A DNA stretch of 64,000 bases from contig JACQDN010000045.1 in the NCBI GenBank assembly GCA_016201105.1, positions 1 through 64,000 on the forward strand. The letters are read 5' to 3'. Made by a program: the position numbers and the translations under genes. The stretch comes from Pseudomonadota bacterium. Lineage in GTDB: Bacteria > Pseudomonadota > Alphaproteobacteria > Micropepsales > Micropepsaceae. The notes below the pieces were generated by a model. The model had not been told where the DNA came from. It did not search any database and was given only the letters and a program-made list of their open reading frames with translations. Position 1 is the stretch's first letter, and each line of letters begins with the position of its first letter. Shown here piece by piece: positions 51,441 to 61,074 of the stretch.

Positions 51441-54074
51441 TCACCCCAGCATCTTCGTGGCCACTTCGAATAGATTGTTCGACAGGTCTTTGAGCGCTTT
51501 GGTTTTCTCCAATTCGCCGCGCATCAGCGCCTGGCGCTTTTCGTCGTAGCGCCGCCAGTTCTCGAACGCACCCGCCATCCGCGCGGCAACCTGCGGGTTG
51601 ATGGCGTCGAGCGCGCGGATGGTTTCGCCGACCAGCGCATAGCCGCTCCCGTCTTTGCCGTGGAAGCGCAGATGATTTCCGGAGAATGCGCCGATCAGTG
51701 CCCGCACGCGGTTGGGATTCTTCATGTCGTATGCCGGATGACCGGTGAGTGCACGCACGCGCTCCACCGTATCGGGCTGGCAGGAGCCCGCCTGCAAGCT
51801 CATCCATTTGTCGAGCACCAGCGCGTCACTTTTGAAGCGGTCGTGGAAATGCGCATAGGCGTCGTCGCGCTTGGGCGATGACATGCGCGACAGCGCCGCC
51901 AGACCGGCGATCATGTCGGTCATATTGGTCGCACTCATGTAGTGCGCATGCGCAAGAGCGGCCGCCCTCTCGTCGTCCGCCGCGGTCAGATAGCGCAATA
52001 AGACATTGCGCAACGAGCGCCGCCCGGCCTGTTCGGCACTCGGATCGAAGCGGCTTTTCGAGTCCATGGTGCGGTAAAGCTGTTCGATGCGAGCGCCATG
52101 CGCCGCCGCCACGGCGCGGATGAGCGCCGCGCGCGAGACATGAATGGCGTCCGGATCGGCCGGCGACTTGGCCAGCGCGATCTCGCTTTCCAGCGGCGGC
52201 ACCAGAATAAGCGCTGCATAGGCGGGATCGTCCGCGGCGCGGGCAAGCGCGCCGCCAATGGCCTCGACATAGGTTGAGTCGGTTCCGGGAGCAGCGCCGG
52301 ATTTGGCGGTCTCCGCCATCTCCAATAGCAATTCAGTTGAGAGTTTCTGACCCGCTTCCCAGCGGTTGAAGGCGTCTGCATCGCCGCTCATCAGCGCGGC
52401 GCGCGCTTTTCGATTCGTTGGCGTGTTGAACGTCGCCGGCGCGGAGAAATGGCGCCCGATGGAGAGCAAGGGCTCTTCCGGCACGTCGACGAAGACAAAG
52501 CGCTGTTCGCGGTCATGGAGTTCGAGCACGCGCTCTTGCGGTCCGGTTGCGTTTTCGCCTTCCAGGGTCATCGGCAATTTGCGCCCCGACGTGCTGACGA
52601 AGCCTGCGCGCACGGGAATGTGCATCGGCTTCTTGGTGGGTTGGCCCGGTGTCGGCGCGAGGGTCTGCTTGAGCATCAGAGCGTAGGTTTTCTTCGCTGC
52701 GTCGTACGTGCCTTTGGCTTCGATGGTCGGCGTGCCGGCCTGGCTGTACCACAGGCGGAACTGTTTCAGATCGCGCCCCGTCGCGTCTTCGAAGCACTTC
52801 ACCCAGTCTTCCACGGTGGCGGCTTGTCCGTCATGCCGCGAGAAATAAAGGTCGGTCGCCTTGCGATAGCCTTCGTCGCCGACCAGCGTTTTCAGCATGC
52901 CGATGACTTCGGAGCCTTTCTCGTAGATTGTCGCCGTGTAGAAATTGTCGATGGTGATGTAGCTCGCCGGTTGCACGGGATGGGCCAGCGGCCCCGCATC
53001 TTCCTGGAACTGGCGCATGCGCAGCGCGCGCACGTCCTCGATGCGCTTCACCGCGCGGCTGCGCATATCGGCAGAGAAGTTCTGATCGCGGAAGACGGTG
53101 AGTCCTTCCTTCAGCGAGAGCTGGAACCAATCGCGGCAGGTGATGCGATCGCCGGTCCAGTTGTGGAAGTATTCGTGCGCCACCACGCTTTCGATGCGGG
53201 CATAGTCGTCGTCGGTCGCGGTCTCGGGAGACGCCAGCAGCAGCTTGTCGTTGAAGATGTTGAGGCCTTTGTTTTCCATGGCACCGAAATTGAAGGCGGA
53301 GACGGCCACGATCATGAAAATGTCGAGATCGTATTCACGCCCATAGGCTTCCTCGTCCCACTTCATGGCACGCTTGAGCGAATCCATCGCGTAAGCGGAT
53401 TTGCTCTCGTTGCCATGCTCGACATAGATCCGCAGCGCGACTTTGCGCCCGCTCATGGTGACGAATTCGTCCTTGAGCACGCCCAGATCGCCCGCCACCA
53501 GGGCAAAGAGATAGCAAGGCTTGGGGAAGGGGTCGTTCCACACCGCGAAGTGGCGTCCCCCGGCAAGCTCGCCGCTTTCGATGAGATTGCCGTTGGAGAG
53601 CAGGACCGGCAGTGCAGTTTTCGGGGCTTCGATGCGGGTGGTGTAGACGGCGAGATTGTCCGGCCGGTCGAGGAAATAGGTGATGCGGCGAAACCCCTCA
53701 GCTTCGCATTGCGTGCAGTAGATGTCCTTGGAAACGTAGAGACCAACCAGCGCCGTATTACGGGCGGGCGCGATCTCCGTCACGATCTCAAGCGTGAAAT
53801 TCGCCGGCACCTTCGCAATCGTCAGGCTTTCTGCGTCGACGGCATAGTCGGTTGCGCTCAGCGCCCTGCCGTCGATGGCGACGGAAACGAGCTTCAGGTG
53901 CTCGCCGTTCAGGACCAGCGGCGGGGTTCCGCTCGCGGTGCGCGCAACCTTTGTCGTCGCCGTCACCCGCGTCGCATCGGGATCGAGTGCGAAGTTCAGC
54001 TTGATCTGGGAGATGCGGTAATCGGGAGCGCGATAGTCCGCCAGGCGGATGGCGCGCGGTTCTTCGGTTCGCAT
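51441..54074 (-). CDS. pepN: Aminopeptidase N
   Basis: 877-aa M1 zinc aminopeptidase that removes N-terminal residues from peptides in the cytoplasm. The substrate-binding exopeptidase motif is GAMENKGLN, and the zinc site is HEYFHNWTGDRITCRDWFQL with the third ligand glutamate in LKEGLT. The C-terminal DUF3458 and ARM-like regions are full length. The start at 54074 (MRTEEPRAIRLADYRAPDYR) is preferred to the track's extra 11 residues. It appears monocistronic. Confidence 0.95.
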   Translation of the reverse strand: MRTEEPRAIRLADYRAPDYRISQIKLNFALDPDATRVTATTKVARTASGTPPLVLNGEHLKLVSVAIDGRALSATDYAVDAESLTIAKVPANFTLEIVTEIAPARNTALVGLYVSKDIYCTQCEAEGFRRITYFLDRPDNLAVYTTRIEAPKTALPVLLSNGNLIESGELAGGRHFAVWNDPFPKPCYLFALVAGDLGVLKDEFVTMSGRKVALRIYVEHGNESKSAYAMDSLKRAMKWDEEAYGREYDLDIFMIVAVSAFNFGAMENKGLNIFNDKLLLASPETATDDDYARIESVVAHEYFHNWTGDRITCRDWFQLSLKEGLTVFRDQNFSADMRSRAVKRIEDVRALRMRQFQEDAGPLAHPVQPASYITIDNFYTATIYEKGSEVIGMLKTLVGDEGYRKATDLYFSRHDGQAATVEDWVKCFEDATGRDLKQFRLWYSQAGTPTIEAKGTYDAAKKTYALMLKQTLAPTPGQPTKKPMHIPVRAGFVSTSGRKLPMTLEGENATGPQERVLELHDREQRFVFVDVPEEPLLSIGRHFSAPATFNTPTNRKARAALMSGDADAFNRWEAGQKLSTELLLEMAETAKSGAAPGTDSTYVEAIGGALARAADDPAYAALILVPPLESEIALAKSPADPDAIHVSRAALIRAVAAAHGARIEQLYRTMDSKSRFDPSAEQAGRRSLRNVLLRYLTAADDERAAALAHAHYMSATNMTDMIAGLAALSRMSSPKRDDAYAHFHDRFKSDALVLDKWMSLQAGSCQPDTVERVRALTGHPAYDMKNPNRVRALIGAFSGNHLRFHGKDGSGYALVGETIRALDAINPQVAARMAGAFENWRRYDEKRQALMRGELEKTKALKDLSNNLFEVATKMLG

Positions 54075-54177
54075 GGGGCCTCGATGGCAGAAAAGCCTGC
54101 CGGTCATAGCCCATTCGGGGACAGGATCGGAAGCACGAAAGTGCGACCGCGGCTAAGCGAAAATTCGATCGCGAAGT

Positions 54178-55479
54178 TCAGTCTTGTCTGGCGCCACCAC
54201 CGCTGCCTCGCGTTCCGCTGGAGTCGGGCTTTTCCTGGGGCTTTGGTGGGGGCTTCGACTTGTTGGAATTGTCTCCGCCGCCCTGCGTGCGGCCAGGTTT
54301 GGCAACCGGCTTGATTTTGCCGCCGCCTGACGTTTGGCCTTTCTTGATCGGAGTCTTGGTATTCGCGCTCGAAGTTTCGTTGGTGGCGGCCTGGGCCTTC
54401 AGCTGCTCGGCCGAAAGGGCTGGCATTGTCTTCGTCGGGGACAGCGCGTGTAGCGGTTTGGCCGCGTGCAGCAGCTTGAACACGCGATCGGAGGTTTGCG
54501 GATGCGAACCCAGCCAGCTCGGCGCGCACGCCCTCTTCTTGCAGAAGTTGTCGTCCATGCGCTGCAGAAACCGCGCCAGCGCGGCGGGATCTTCGCCCGC
54601 CTTGGCGAGCGTTGCCGCCGCATCGTCGTCGGCCTGCTGCTCGAAGCGCCGCGAATAGGCAGATTGCAGAAGGACGCCGGGTAAAATAGTGGCGATCTGT
54701 CCGATCTGGGAAGCATCGCCGGTGACGACGGCGATTGTGGCGGGGATCAGCGAGGCCTGATAGATGCTCTGCAAGCCGTGCTTGTGATTGACGTGCGAGA
54801 TCTCATGCGCAAACACCCCTTCGATCTCGGCGTCTTCCTTCACCAGCGGCCAGATCTCGTCGGTGACCACGATGGTGCCGTCCGGCAGCGCAAAGGCGTT
54901 CGGCCCTATGCCCGGCGCATCGCGGAACACCAGCAGATAGTCGCCCGGCTTCTTCTGCAAATTGGTCATGCGGCCGAACAGAACGATGGCGGCGGATTTC
55001 TGTTTTTCCGTCAGCTTTGAAGGCCTGAGCCATGTCCCGTCGAGCGCCTGCAAGGTCTTCTGGGAAACGGTATGGGTCACGCCCGGCGGCGTGACTTGCG
55101 CGAGCGAGTAGGAGATTGCCGGAATGCCGTATTGCAGGAAGGCGGCACTTGCCAGACCGGTAGTCAGGGCGGCGACCGCAACCCAGCGCCATGAGCGCTC
55201 CAGCCGGTCGATGAACGAGCGGCCATAGCCGGTACCGCGCAGCATCGCGTCGAGGCCGTCATTGTCCGCAGTCTCGAAATCCGCGCCATCGGCGAAACGG
55301 ATGTGGCGCGGAATGTTTCCCAGCCGCTCGGACACGCGCACTTGCTTGAGTGCCGCCTGTGCCAGCAGGCTTCCGTCGGCGCCGAGAACCTGAATGAGGC
55401 GATCGCCGGTCAGGACGGCACGCGCCGGCACGAAGCGCGCCGATTTGGGATAGAAATACTGGCCTTCGACGCCGCTCAT
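54178..55479 (-). CDS. M48-family metalloprotease with YjgN-linked context
   Basis: 433-aa membrane protease. An N-terminal region of about 100 residues precedes one transmembrane helix (WVAVAALTTGLASAAFLQYG), then the peptidase M48 domain with zinc motif HEISHVNHKH and a downstream RRFEQQADDDAAATL third-ligand block. The last 80 residues are low-complexity, rich in K, P, G, S and T. The start at 55479 overlaps the stop of the YjgN gene by ATGA, so the pair is coupled. A role in envelope protein turnover is inferred from the family. Confidence 0.88.
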   Translation of the reverse strand: MSGVEGQYFYPKSARFVPARAVLTGDRLIQVLGADGSLLAQAALKQVRVSERLGNIPRHIRFADGADFETADNDGLDAMLRGTGYGRSFIDRLERSWRWVAVAALTTGLASAAFLQYGIPAISYSLAQVTPPGVTHTVSQKTLQALDGTWLRPSKLTEKQKSAAIVLFGRMTNLQKKPGDYLLVFRDAPGIGPNAFALPDGTIVVTDEIWPLVKEDAEIEGVFAHEISHVNHKHGLQSIYQASLIPATIAVVTGDASQIGQIATILPGVLLQSAYSRRFEQQADDDAAATLAKAGEDPAALARFLQRMDDNFCKKRACAPSWLGSHPQTSDRVFKLLHAAKPLHALSPTKTMPALSAEQLKAQAATNETSSANTKTPIKKGQTSGGGKIKPVAKPGRTQGGGDNSNKSKPPPKPQEKPDSSGTRGSGGGARQD

Positions 55480-56546
55480 AGTCCGATCCCCAGATCGAAG
55501 AAGCCCGCGACTTCCTCGCCGATGGCGCTTTGAGACGCCGTGACGTCGGCGGTGAATTCGTCGAGATCGGTCGCGGCGATAAGCGACAACCTGGTCGTCT
55601 GATAACGCGCGGTTCTCACCCGCGCCCAAGGGTAGAAGAAGCCGATCGTAAGAATGATCAGCACCGTGTTGCTGATCCTGATCCATGCCATGCGCCAGGG
55701 CGAGACTCGCGAGCGCAGTTTGTGCTGCTTGTCCAACGCGGTTCCGTTGATGGAGAGATTGAACACCATCACATCGATGAATACGGACATCAGCGAATAG
55801 ATTGCGAAGCTGACCAAGATGAACATGAAGGGAAGAACCGGCGCCAAGATTTTCAAGTCCGGCAGGGAATGCTGCTTGGCTTCGGCGGCGGCGATCGCCC
55901 CAATCGCCATGCTTCCGCCTATGAGAATTCCGAAGAATATTCCGAGGCCGGCGAGGTAGATGAGATAGATGCGGGCGGTCGAGAATTCGGTTTCGAAGAA
56001 GCGCCCGCCATAGGTGTGATGATTGACGTAGTAGTAGTCGCGCGCCTTGCGGGCACGCGGATAGAGCAGCCCAAGCGTCGCCCCTCCCACCATAGGCCAC
56101 AGCACATAAGCGATGAAGGCTTCCACATAGGCGCCGGTGAAATTGAAGCGGATGTTGCGATAGCTCGAATTGCGGGAAATGAATCTCAGGCTCGAATTGA
56201 TCAGCCAGGGAATGAACGCGGCGAAGATCAGGTACCAGACGAAAACCGCGATGGGGTAGATCGAGGTGCTGAGGCTGTAGGCCAGCAGCAGCGACAGCGC
56301 GATGACGCGGCCCAGAAGGATACGCCACGGCGAAGCGTGATAGTCGAAGGCGTGACCGGCGATATAGGTGTTGCCGTAGAAATAGCGCTGCGTTCTCACC
56401 TTGGCCCAGGCGCCGTAAACACCCAGGGTCAGCAGCGTCAGCGCGATATTGACGATCCAGATGCGGAAGAATTCGCCGCCCTTGCCGCGAAATTCGAACG
56501 CAAGCGTGTGCGGCGCAACCGCAACAGCTGCGGGATTGTCCCCCAT
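55476..56546 (-). CDS. YjgN/DUF898 family membrane protein
   Basis: 356-aa multi-pass membrane protein with about six to seven helices. The family signature appears twice: FFRIWIVNIALTLLTLGVYG with AWAKVRTQRYFYGNT, and ISNTVLIILTIGFFYPWARV with RTARYQTTRL. The start at 56546 (MGDNPAAVAV) is preferred over the ORF track's. It is translationally coupled to an M48 protease, an association seen in other proteobacteria too. The function of DUF898 proteins is not known. Confidence 0.87.
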   Translation of the reverse strand: MGDNPAAVAVAPHTLAFEFRGKGGEFFRIWIVNIALTLLTLGVYGAWAKVRTQRYFYGNTYIAGHAFDYHASPWRILLGRVIALSLLLAYSLSTSIYPIAVFVWYLIFAAFIPWLINSSLRFISRNSSYRNIRFNFTGAYVEAFIAYVLWPMVGGATLGLLYPRARKARDYYYVNHHTYGGRFFETEFSTARIYLIYLAGLGIFFGILIGGSMAIGAIAAAEAKQHSLPDLKILAPVLPFMFILVSFAIYSLMSVFIDVMVFNLSINGTALDKQHKLRSRVSPWRMAWIRISNTVLIILTIGFFYPWARVRTARYQTTRLSLIAATDLDEFTADVTASQSAIGEEVAGFFDLGIGL

Positions 56547-56690
56547 GTGTCCCAAGCCGACTTTATATCTTGCCGTGGAGTTTGACTGGCAGAGAAGAAA
56601 AGACAACCCGCCTGCGCGAAGCGGAACGTGGTTTATGGCGCGGTGTTGCCGAATTATTCCCGCGCCAAACCCGACAATTCTGTGAAGATA

Positions 56691-57224
56691 TCAGCCTTCG
56701 TCGCTGTTGACACGGGCGAGGATGTCTTGCGCCTGATGCGCGAGGTCGGCGAGCGCCGAAGGCATTTCTTCGCCGGACTTGCGCGCCCAATCCACCAGTC
56801 CTTCGGCGAAGGATGCGAGCACTGGAGCTTGCGCGATCAATTTTGCCTGGCGCTCCACTTTGACGGGATCCAGATCGTATTCCGCGCCGGGAACACGCCA
56901 ACCACCCCATTCGGTTTGGCCCGTGACGACGACGGGATAGGTGCCCGGCACCGGATGACGCGCACAACCTTCCGCAGGCTGCCATTTGTTGCGCGCGCGG
57001 ATCACGCGCCATAATTCGGCGCTGGAATTTTGATCTTCCGCCATGGGCTGCTCGGCCTGCAGCTCGTCGGCGGCGAATTCGCGGCCCAGGCCCACGTCGT
57101 AGAAGACCCGCAGCGGTTCATCGAGGCCTTTGGCCCAATGCGGCACGACGCGCTCGACCAGCGCCCAGGTTCCCACCGGCTTTACGTAGACGCGCTGGTT
57201 CTTGTGGAACTGTGCCTTAGCCAT
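56691..57224 (-). CDS. Conserved hypothetical protein, 177 aa
   Basis: Soluble protein starting MAKAQFHKNQRVYVKPVGTW. The N-terminal half (ALVERVVPHWAKGLDEPLRV, then FYDVGLGREFAADEL) looks like a small beta-barrel binding domain; a middle block (GCARHPVPGTYPVVVTGQTE, then WGGWRVPGAEYDL) and a C-terminal helix follow. Such proteins are widespread in alphaproteobacteria as hypotheticals. A full CtrA-type site lies 44-58 bases upstream of its start, so cell-cycle control is plausible. Confidence 0.75.
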   Translation of the reverse strand: MAKAQFHKNQRVYVKPVGTWALVERVVPHWAKGLDEPLRVFYDVGLGREFAADELQAEQPMAEDQNSSAELWRVIRARNKWQPAEGCARHPVPGTYPVVVTGQTEWGGWRVPGAEYDLDPVKVERQAKLIAQAPVLASFAEGLVDWARKSGEEMPSALADLAHQAQDILARVNSDEG

Positions 57225-57267
57225 CGACAGACCCTATCTGTGGAAGATGAAGGATAGCCGTCGGCTG

Positions 57268-57282
57268 TTAAGCGCCGGTTAA
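57268..57282 (-). promoter_or_regulatory. CtrA-type binding site
   Basis: TTAAGCGCCGGTTAA, an exact TTAA-N7-TTAA site, 44-58 bases upstream of the 177-aa hypothetical gene. In alphaproteobacteria this is the recognition sequence of the cell-cycle regulator CtrA. Chance occurrence in GC-rich DNA is low but not negligible. Confidence 0.5.
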
Positions 57283-57306
57283 GGGATCGGCCGCGCCTCA
57301 AAATCC

Positions 57307-58416
57307 TCAATGATCGCCGGGTTGTGGCGCGGAAGAGCCTTGCAAGGCCGACCCGATTTCGTCGCGTTGCGGGACAGTTTGTGACGGTACGGACCGTGAC
57401 GGGGTTGTTTGGGCCGGTGGCGTTGTGACGGCAGGTTGCGACGGCGGCGTAATCACGGCCGTCACCGGGCTTTGGTTCGTCAGCAACGATGGTGCCGTCA
57501 GCGCGGACGGGGGCAGCGCTGGCGCCATCGACGAAATGAGATCGAGCGGCGCGCGCGGCACGGTGGCGTTGACGCGGCGCATGACATGCAGGCTCGAAGC
57601 AACATCGGGCGCCGTCATGCTCCACACTGTTCCGCAATGTCCTGGCGTGCTGCAGGCAAGTTTGGTTTCGAAGTCGTCGAAGCTCAAACGCGCATCGCCC
57701 GCGAGCTCCACGGTTTTGGCGCGGAAGAGTCTCAATCCGTCGCTTTCGAGCTTGGAGAGATAGCGGCCGAAGATGTGCAGGGCGGGCGCGAGGGTCTTTT
57801 TGGGCGCATCGGCCACGACCACGGCGGCGCGCATTCCGCTCACAAAACCGGAGCCGTCGCGGAAGAAAGTCGCCTGGGCTTGTGAAATCTGGCTGAGGTT
57901 CTCGGTGTCCGCGGAATTGTCGGGATTGAGCGCAACGCGCATCAGTTTCTGGGTTTGTTGGAAAGGCAAAGGCGCCGTCGGCGCGACAGAATCCACAGCG
58001 CCCGCCTCGCTCGCCGCCAGCGCCGCCGCGATCTCATCGCGCTTTTTGGCATCGGCGAACAAGGGCAGCACGACCAAACGGGTGTAGTCGAAGTGCGCCG
58101 CGCCCGTCAGCCGCGCCAGCGAAACGCTGCCGTCTGCGTTGGTGCGCATGATGAGTTGGCCGACGGATTGGTTTGTGCTGGGATCGTGCAAATCCAGAAC
58201 CGTGGTACCGTCGCCACTTGTCGTGCCGAAGACTTTGTCGTCGCGCCCAAACTGGCCGAAGAATTCGCGCAACGACACCAGCTGCTGGGGCGTCAGCTGA
58301 AGTTTGTCGAGCGCATCGGCAATTGTCGTTTCCTCGGCGGCTTGCGCGCTCGCCGGAGGGAATATCGCGGCGAAGACAAAAGCGGCAGCGGCGAAATGTG
58401 AAAAGCCAACCTTCAT
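57307..58416 (-). CDS. Secreted hypothetical protein, 369 aa
   Basis: Begins MKVGFSHFAAAAFVFAAIFP, a signal peptide ending near ASAQA. The mature part has a helical opening (ALDKLQLTPQQLVSLREFFG), a central beta-rich region with two cysteines in LACSTPGHCGTVW, and a C-terminal 80-residue tail rich in P, S, T and V. The start at 58416 is set by the signal peptide. No family is recognised. It is separated from the CtrA-site gene downstream by about 80 bases. Confidence 0.7.
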   Translation of the reverse strand: MKVGFSHFAAAAFVFAAIFPPASAQAAEETTIADALDKLQLTPQQLVSLREFFGQFGRDDKVFGTTSGDGTTVLDLHDPSTNQSVGQLIMRTNADGSVSLARLTGAAHFDYTRLVVLPLFADAKKRDEIAAALAASEAGAVDSVAPTAPLPFQQTQKLMRVALNPDNSADTENLSQISQAQATFFRDGSGFVSGMRAAVVVADAPKKTLAPALHIFGRYLSKLESDGLRLFRAKTVELAGDARLSFDDFETKLACSTPGHCGTVWSMTAPDVASSLHVMRRVNATVPRAPLDLISSMAPALPPSALTAPSLLTNQSPVTAVITPPSQPAVTTPPAQTTPSRSVPSQTVPQRDEIGSALQGSSAPQPGDH

Positions 58417-58613
58417 GACACCATTCTGCGCACCCGCCCCATGCCTGAAACTATCACGTCCGGGAGCGAAAAAAGCCTTTAGGCGCATGAACTTTCCGTA
58501 GGGTCAAGGATTGCTGAACGGCGCTTTGCGACACGCCGCGGCACGGTCTATCGTGGCTGACAGCCATACAACGACACAAACAACCCAAAAATAGCCAAAG
58601 GGCAGAGGCGCTC

Positions 58614-59741
58614 ATGAATTTCGATTTTTCCGACGATCAGAAAATGCTGAAGGACCAGGCGCGCAAGTTCCTGGCCGAGAAATGCACTACCAAAACGGTG
58701 CGCAAAGTCTTCGAAAGCACCGCCGGTCACGACGCTGCGCTTTGGAAGCAAGTTGCGGAAATGGGTTGGACCGGAACGGCGATTCCGGAAAACTACGGTG
58801 GTCTCGGCCTTGGCTATCTCGAGCTGTGCGTTGTTGCGGAAGAACTTGGCCGCGCCCTCGCGCCTGTTCCCTTCGCGTCGACCGTCTATCTCTTCGCGGA
58901 AGCCGTTCTTGCGGCAGGCTCCGAAGAGCAGAAGCAGAAATATCTGCCCAAAATCGCCAGCGGCGAATTGATCGGGACCTTCGCTCGCGCCGAAGGTCCA
59001 GGCGCAGTCATCCCAAAATCGATCCGCACCACCTTCAAAGGCGGCAAGCTCTCTGGAAAGAAGATCGCCGTTACCGACGGCATCGATGCGCAGGTCGCCG
59101 TCGTGCTGGCGCGTTCCTCGGACGAAGTCGGCGAGCGCGGGCTTTCCCTCGCGATCGTCGATCTGAAGGGCGCCGGCGTGAAACGCCGCGCGGAAGATTC
59201 GATCGATCCCTCCCGCAAGAATGCCGAACTCACCTTTGACAATGCAAGCGCCGAAGCGCTCGGAAAGCCGGGCGAGGCGTGGGGCAACACCTCGCGCGTT
59301 CTCGATCGGGCCGCCATCATGACGGCCTTTGAGCAAATTGGCGGCGCCGATGTTTGTCTGGCGATGGCGAAAGACTACGCGCTGACGCGCTACGCTTTCG
59401 GCCGCCAGATCGGTTCTTATCAGGCGATCAAGCACAAACTGGCGGACATGTACGTCTATAACGAGCTCGCGCGATCCAACGCCTATTATGGCGCCTGGGC
59501 GCTTCACACCAATGCGCGCGAGCTTCCGCTGGCGGCGGCGGCGGCGCGCGTCTCCGCCACGCAGGCCTTCGACTACGCGGCGAAGGAAAACACACAGACG
59601 CATGGCGGTATCGGCTTCACCTGGGAAGTCGATTGTCATCTTTTCTACAAGCGCTCGCGCCAGCTGGGCCTCGGGCTTGGTCCGCAGCGCACCTGGAAAG
59701 ACAAACTCGTCACCGAACTCGAACTCTCCAACGCCGCCTGA
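58614..59741 (+). CDS. Acyl-CoA dehydrogenase family protein (short subunit)
   Basis: 375-aa flavoenzyme that introduces the alpha-beta double bond in acyl-CoA. The N-terminal helical domain (MNFDFSDDQKMLKDQARKFL), a middle beta domain, and the C-terminal FAD block (YAFGRQIGSYQAIKHKLADM; QTHGGIGFTWEVDCHLFYKR) are present. A glutamate in the GFTWE segment is at the usual catalytic area of this subgroup. The next gene encodes a second, longer family member 26 bases later. Such pairs often form alpha2-beta2 enzymes that act on bulky acyl-CoAs, for example steroid side chains. Confidence 0.92.
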   Translation: MNFDFSDDQKMLKDQARKFLAEKCTTKTVRKVFESTAGHDAALWKQVAEMGWTGTAIPENYGGLGLGYLELCVVAEELGRALAPVPFASTVYLFAEAVLAAGSEEQKQKYLPKIASGELIGTFARAEGPGAVIPKSIRTTFKGGKLSGKKIAVTDGIDAQVAVVLARSSDEVGERGLSLAIVDLKGAGVKRRAEDSIDPSRKNAELTFDNASAEALGKPGEAWGNTSRVLDRAAIMTAFEQIGGADVCLAMAKDYALTRYAFGRQIGSYQAIKHKLADMYVYNELARSNAYYGAWALHTNARELPLAAAAARVSATQAFDYAAKENTQTHGGIGFTWEVDCHLFYKRSRQLGLGLGPQRTWKDKLVTELELSNAA

Positions 59742-59767
59742 GCGCGCAGCGAAGAAGGAACACGCAA

Positions 59768-61009
59768 ATGGATTTCGAAGATACTGCAGAAGAAGCCGCC
59801 TTCCGCGCACAGGCGACTGCATGGCTCTCGGCGAACGCCAAGCCGCGCGGCAAGAAGTCGGCCGACGACATGGCCGAGATGGAAAACGGCGCCGCCGCTG
59901 AAATGGCGGCCTCCAGGGCATGGCAGAAGAAGAAGGCCGAAGCCGGATACGCGCGCATCACCTGGCCCAAGGGCCAGGGCGGCATGGGCGGAACGCCGAT
60001 GCAGTCGATCATCTTCGGTCAAACCGAATCCAAATTCGATGTTCCGAGCGGTGGTCCGTTCGCCATCGGTCTTGGCATGTGCATCCCCACGCTGATGGCC
60101 TACGGCAACGAAGAGGCGAAAAAGCGCTATGTCGTTCCTGCCGTGCAGGGCGATGAGATCTGGTGCCAGCTGTTCTCCGAACCGGCCGGCGGATCCGACG
60201 TCGCGGGTCTTCGCACGCGCGCCGAAAAGAAAGGCGATGAGTGGGTCATCAACGGCCAGAAGATCTGGACGACCGGTGCGCAGTTTTCCGACTACGGCAT
60301 TTTGCTGACGCGCACCGATCCCAACGTGCCAAAGCACAAGGGCCTGACGATGTTCTACATCGATATGCACGATCCGGCGGTGGAAGTGCGTCCGATCAAA
60401 CAGGCGTCCGGCGGCTCAGGCTTCAACGAAGTCTTCTTCACCGATCTTCGCGTGAAGGATTCTCAGCGCCTCGGCGAAGTGGGGCAGGGCTGGCAAGTCG
60501 CGCTTACCACGCTGATGCACGAACGTCTGGCGGTCGGCGGCGGCACCGGCAGCGGTCTCGACGTGAAAGAGCTGATGGCGCTCGCCCGCACGCTGGAGCT
60601 GGAAGACGGTCCTGCGATCAAGAATGCCAGCGTGCGCGAACGCATCGCCGACTGGTATGTGCGCTCTGCCGGTTTGAAGTATACGACCTACCGCACCATG
60701 ACCGCGCTTTCCCGCGGTCAACAGCCGGGTCCGGAAGCTTCGATCGCCAAGATCGTGGTTGCCTCCAAGCTGCAGGACCTCGCGGCGTTCGGGATGGAGC
60801 TGGAAGGCGAAGCCGGATCGCTCAAGGGCGAAGACGCGCCCGCGCATGGTGCCTTCCAGATGGGCTGGATGTCGTCGCCCGGTCTTCGCATCGCCGGCGG
60901 CACCGACGAAATCCTGCGCAACATCATCGCCGAGCGTGTGCTCGGGCTGCCGCCGGACGTGCGCGTCGACAAGGACATGCCGTTCAACAAGATGCCGACA
61001 GGGCGCTGA
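59768..61009 (+). CDS. Acyl-CoA dehydrogenase family protein (long subunit)
   Basis: 413-aa partner of the upstream enzyme, starting MDFEDTAEEAAFRAQATAWL at 59768; the track's earlier start lies inside the previous gene. Key blocks are the substrate/FAD region (CQLFSEPAGGSDVAGLRTRA), the WVINGQKIWTTGAQFSDYGI segment and the C-terminal GGTDEILRNIIAERVLGLPP. The tandem arrangement and complementary C-termini suggest a heteromer. The two VOC proteins downstream could be part of the same catabolic context, but a repeat intervenes. Confidence 0.92.
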   Translation: MDFEDTAEEAAFRAQATAWLSANAKPRGKKSADDMAEMENGAAAEMAASRAWQKKKAEAGYARITWPKGQGGMGGTPMQSIIFGQTESKFDVPSGGPFAIGLGMCIPTLMAYGNEEAKKRYVVPAVQGDEIWCQLFSEPAGGSDVAGLRTRAEKKGDEWVINGQKIWTTGAQFSDYGILLTRTDPNVPKHKGLTMFYIDMHDPAVEVRPIKQASGGSGFNEVFFTDLRVKDSQRLGEVGQGWQVALTTLMHERLAVGGGTGSGLDVKELMALARTLELEDGPAIKNASVRERIADWYVRSAGLKYTTYRTMTALSRGQQPGPEASIAKIVVASKLQDLAAFGMELEGEAGSLKGEDAPAHGAFQMGWMSSPGLRIAGGTDEILRNIIAERVLGLPPDVRVDKDMPFNKMPTGR

Positions 61010-61012
61010 AAA

Positions 61013-61069
61013 AATACCTCCCCCGCGTGCGGGGGAGGGCGAAATGCGAAAGCATTTCGGGTAGGGGTA
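61013..61069. repeat. Palindromic repeat after the acyl-CoA dehydrogenase pair
   Basis: ACCTCCCCCGCGTGCGGGGG then AGGGCGAAATGCGAAAGCAT and TTCGGGTAGGGG. It contains two stacked hairpins and is a half-unit of the 36584 family. It lies in the 65-base gap before the VOC gene. Confidence 0.7.
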
Positions 61070-61074
61070 ATTGA

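Noticed and set aside
54178-56328. 716-aa minus-strand ORF
   Set aside because: The first 283 residues are an out-of-frame reading of the YjgN gene; the M48 protease starts at 55479 with an ATGA overlap.
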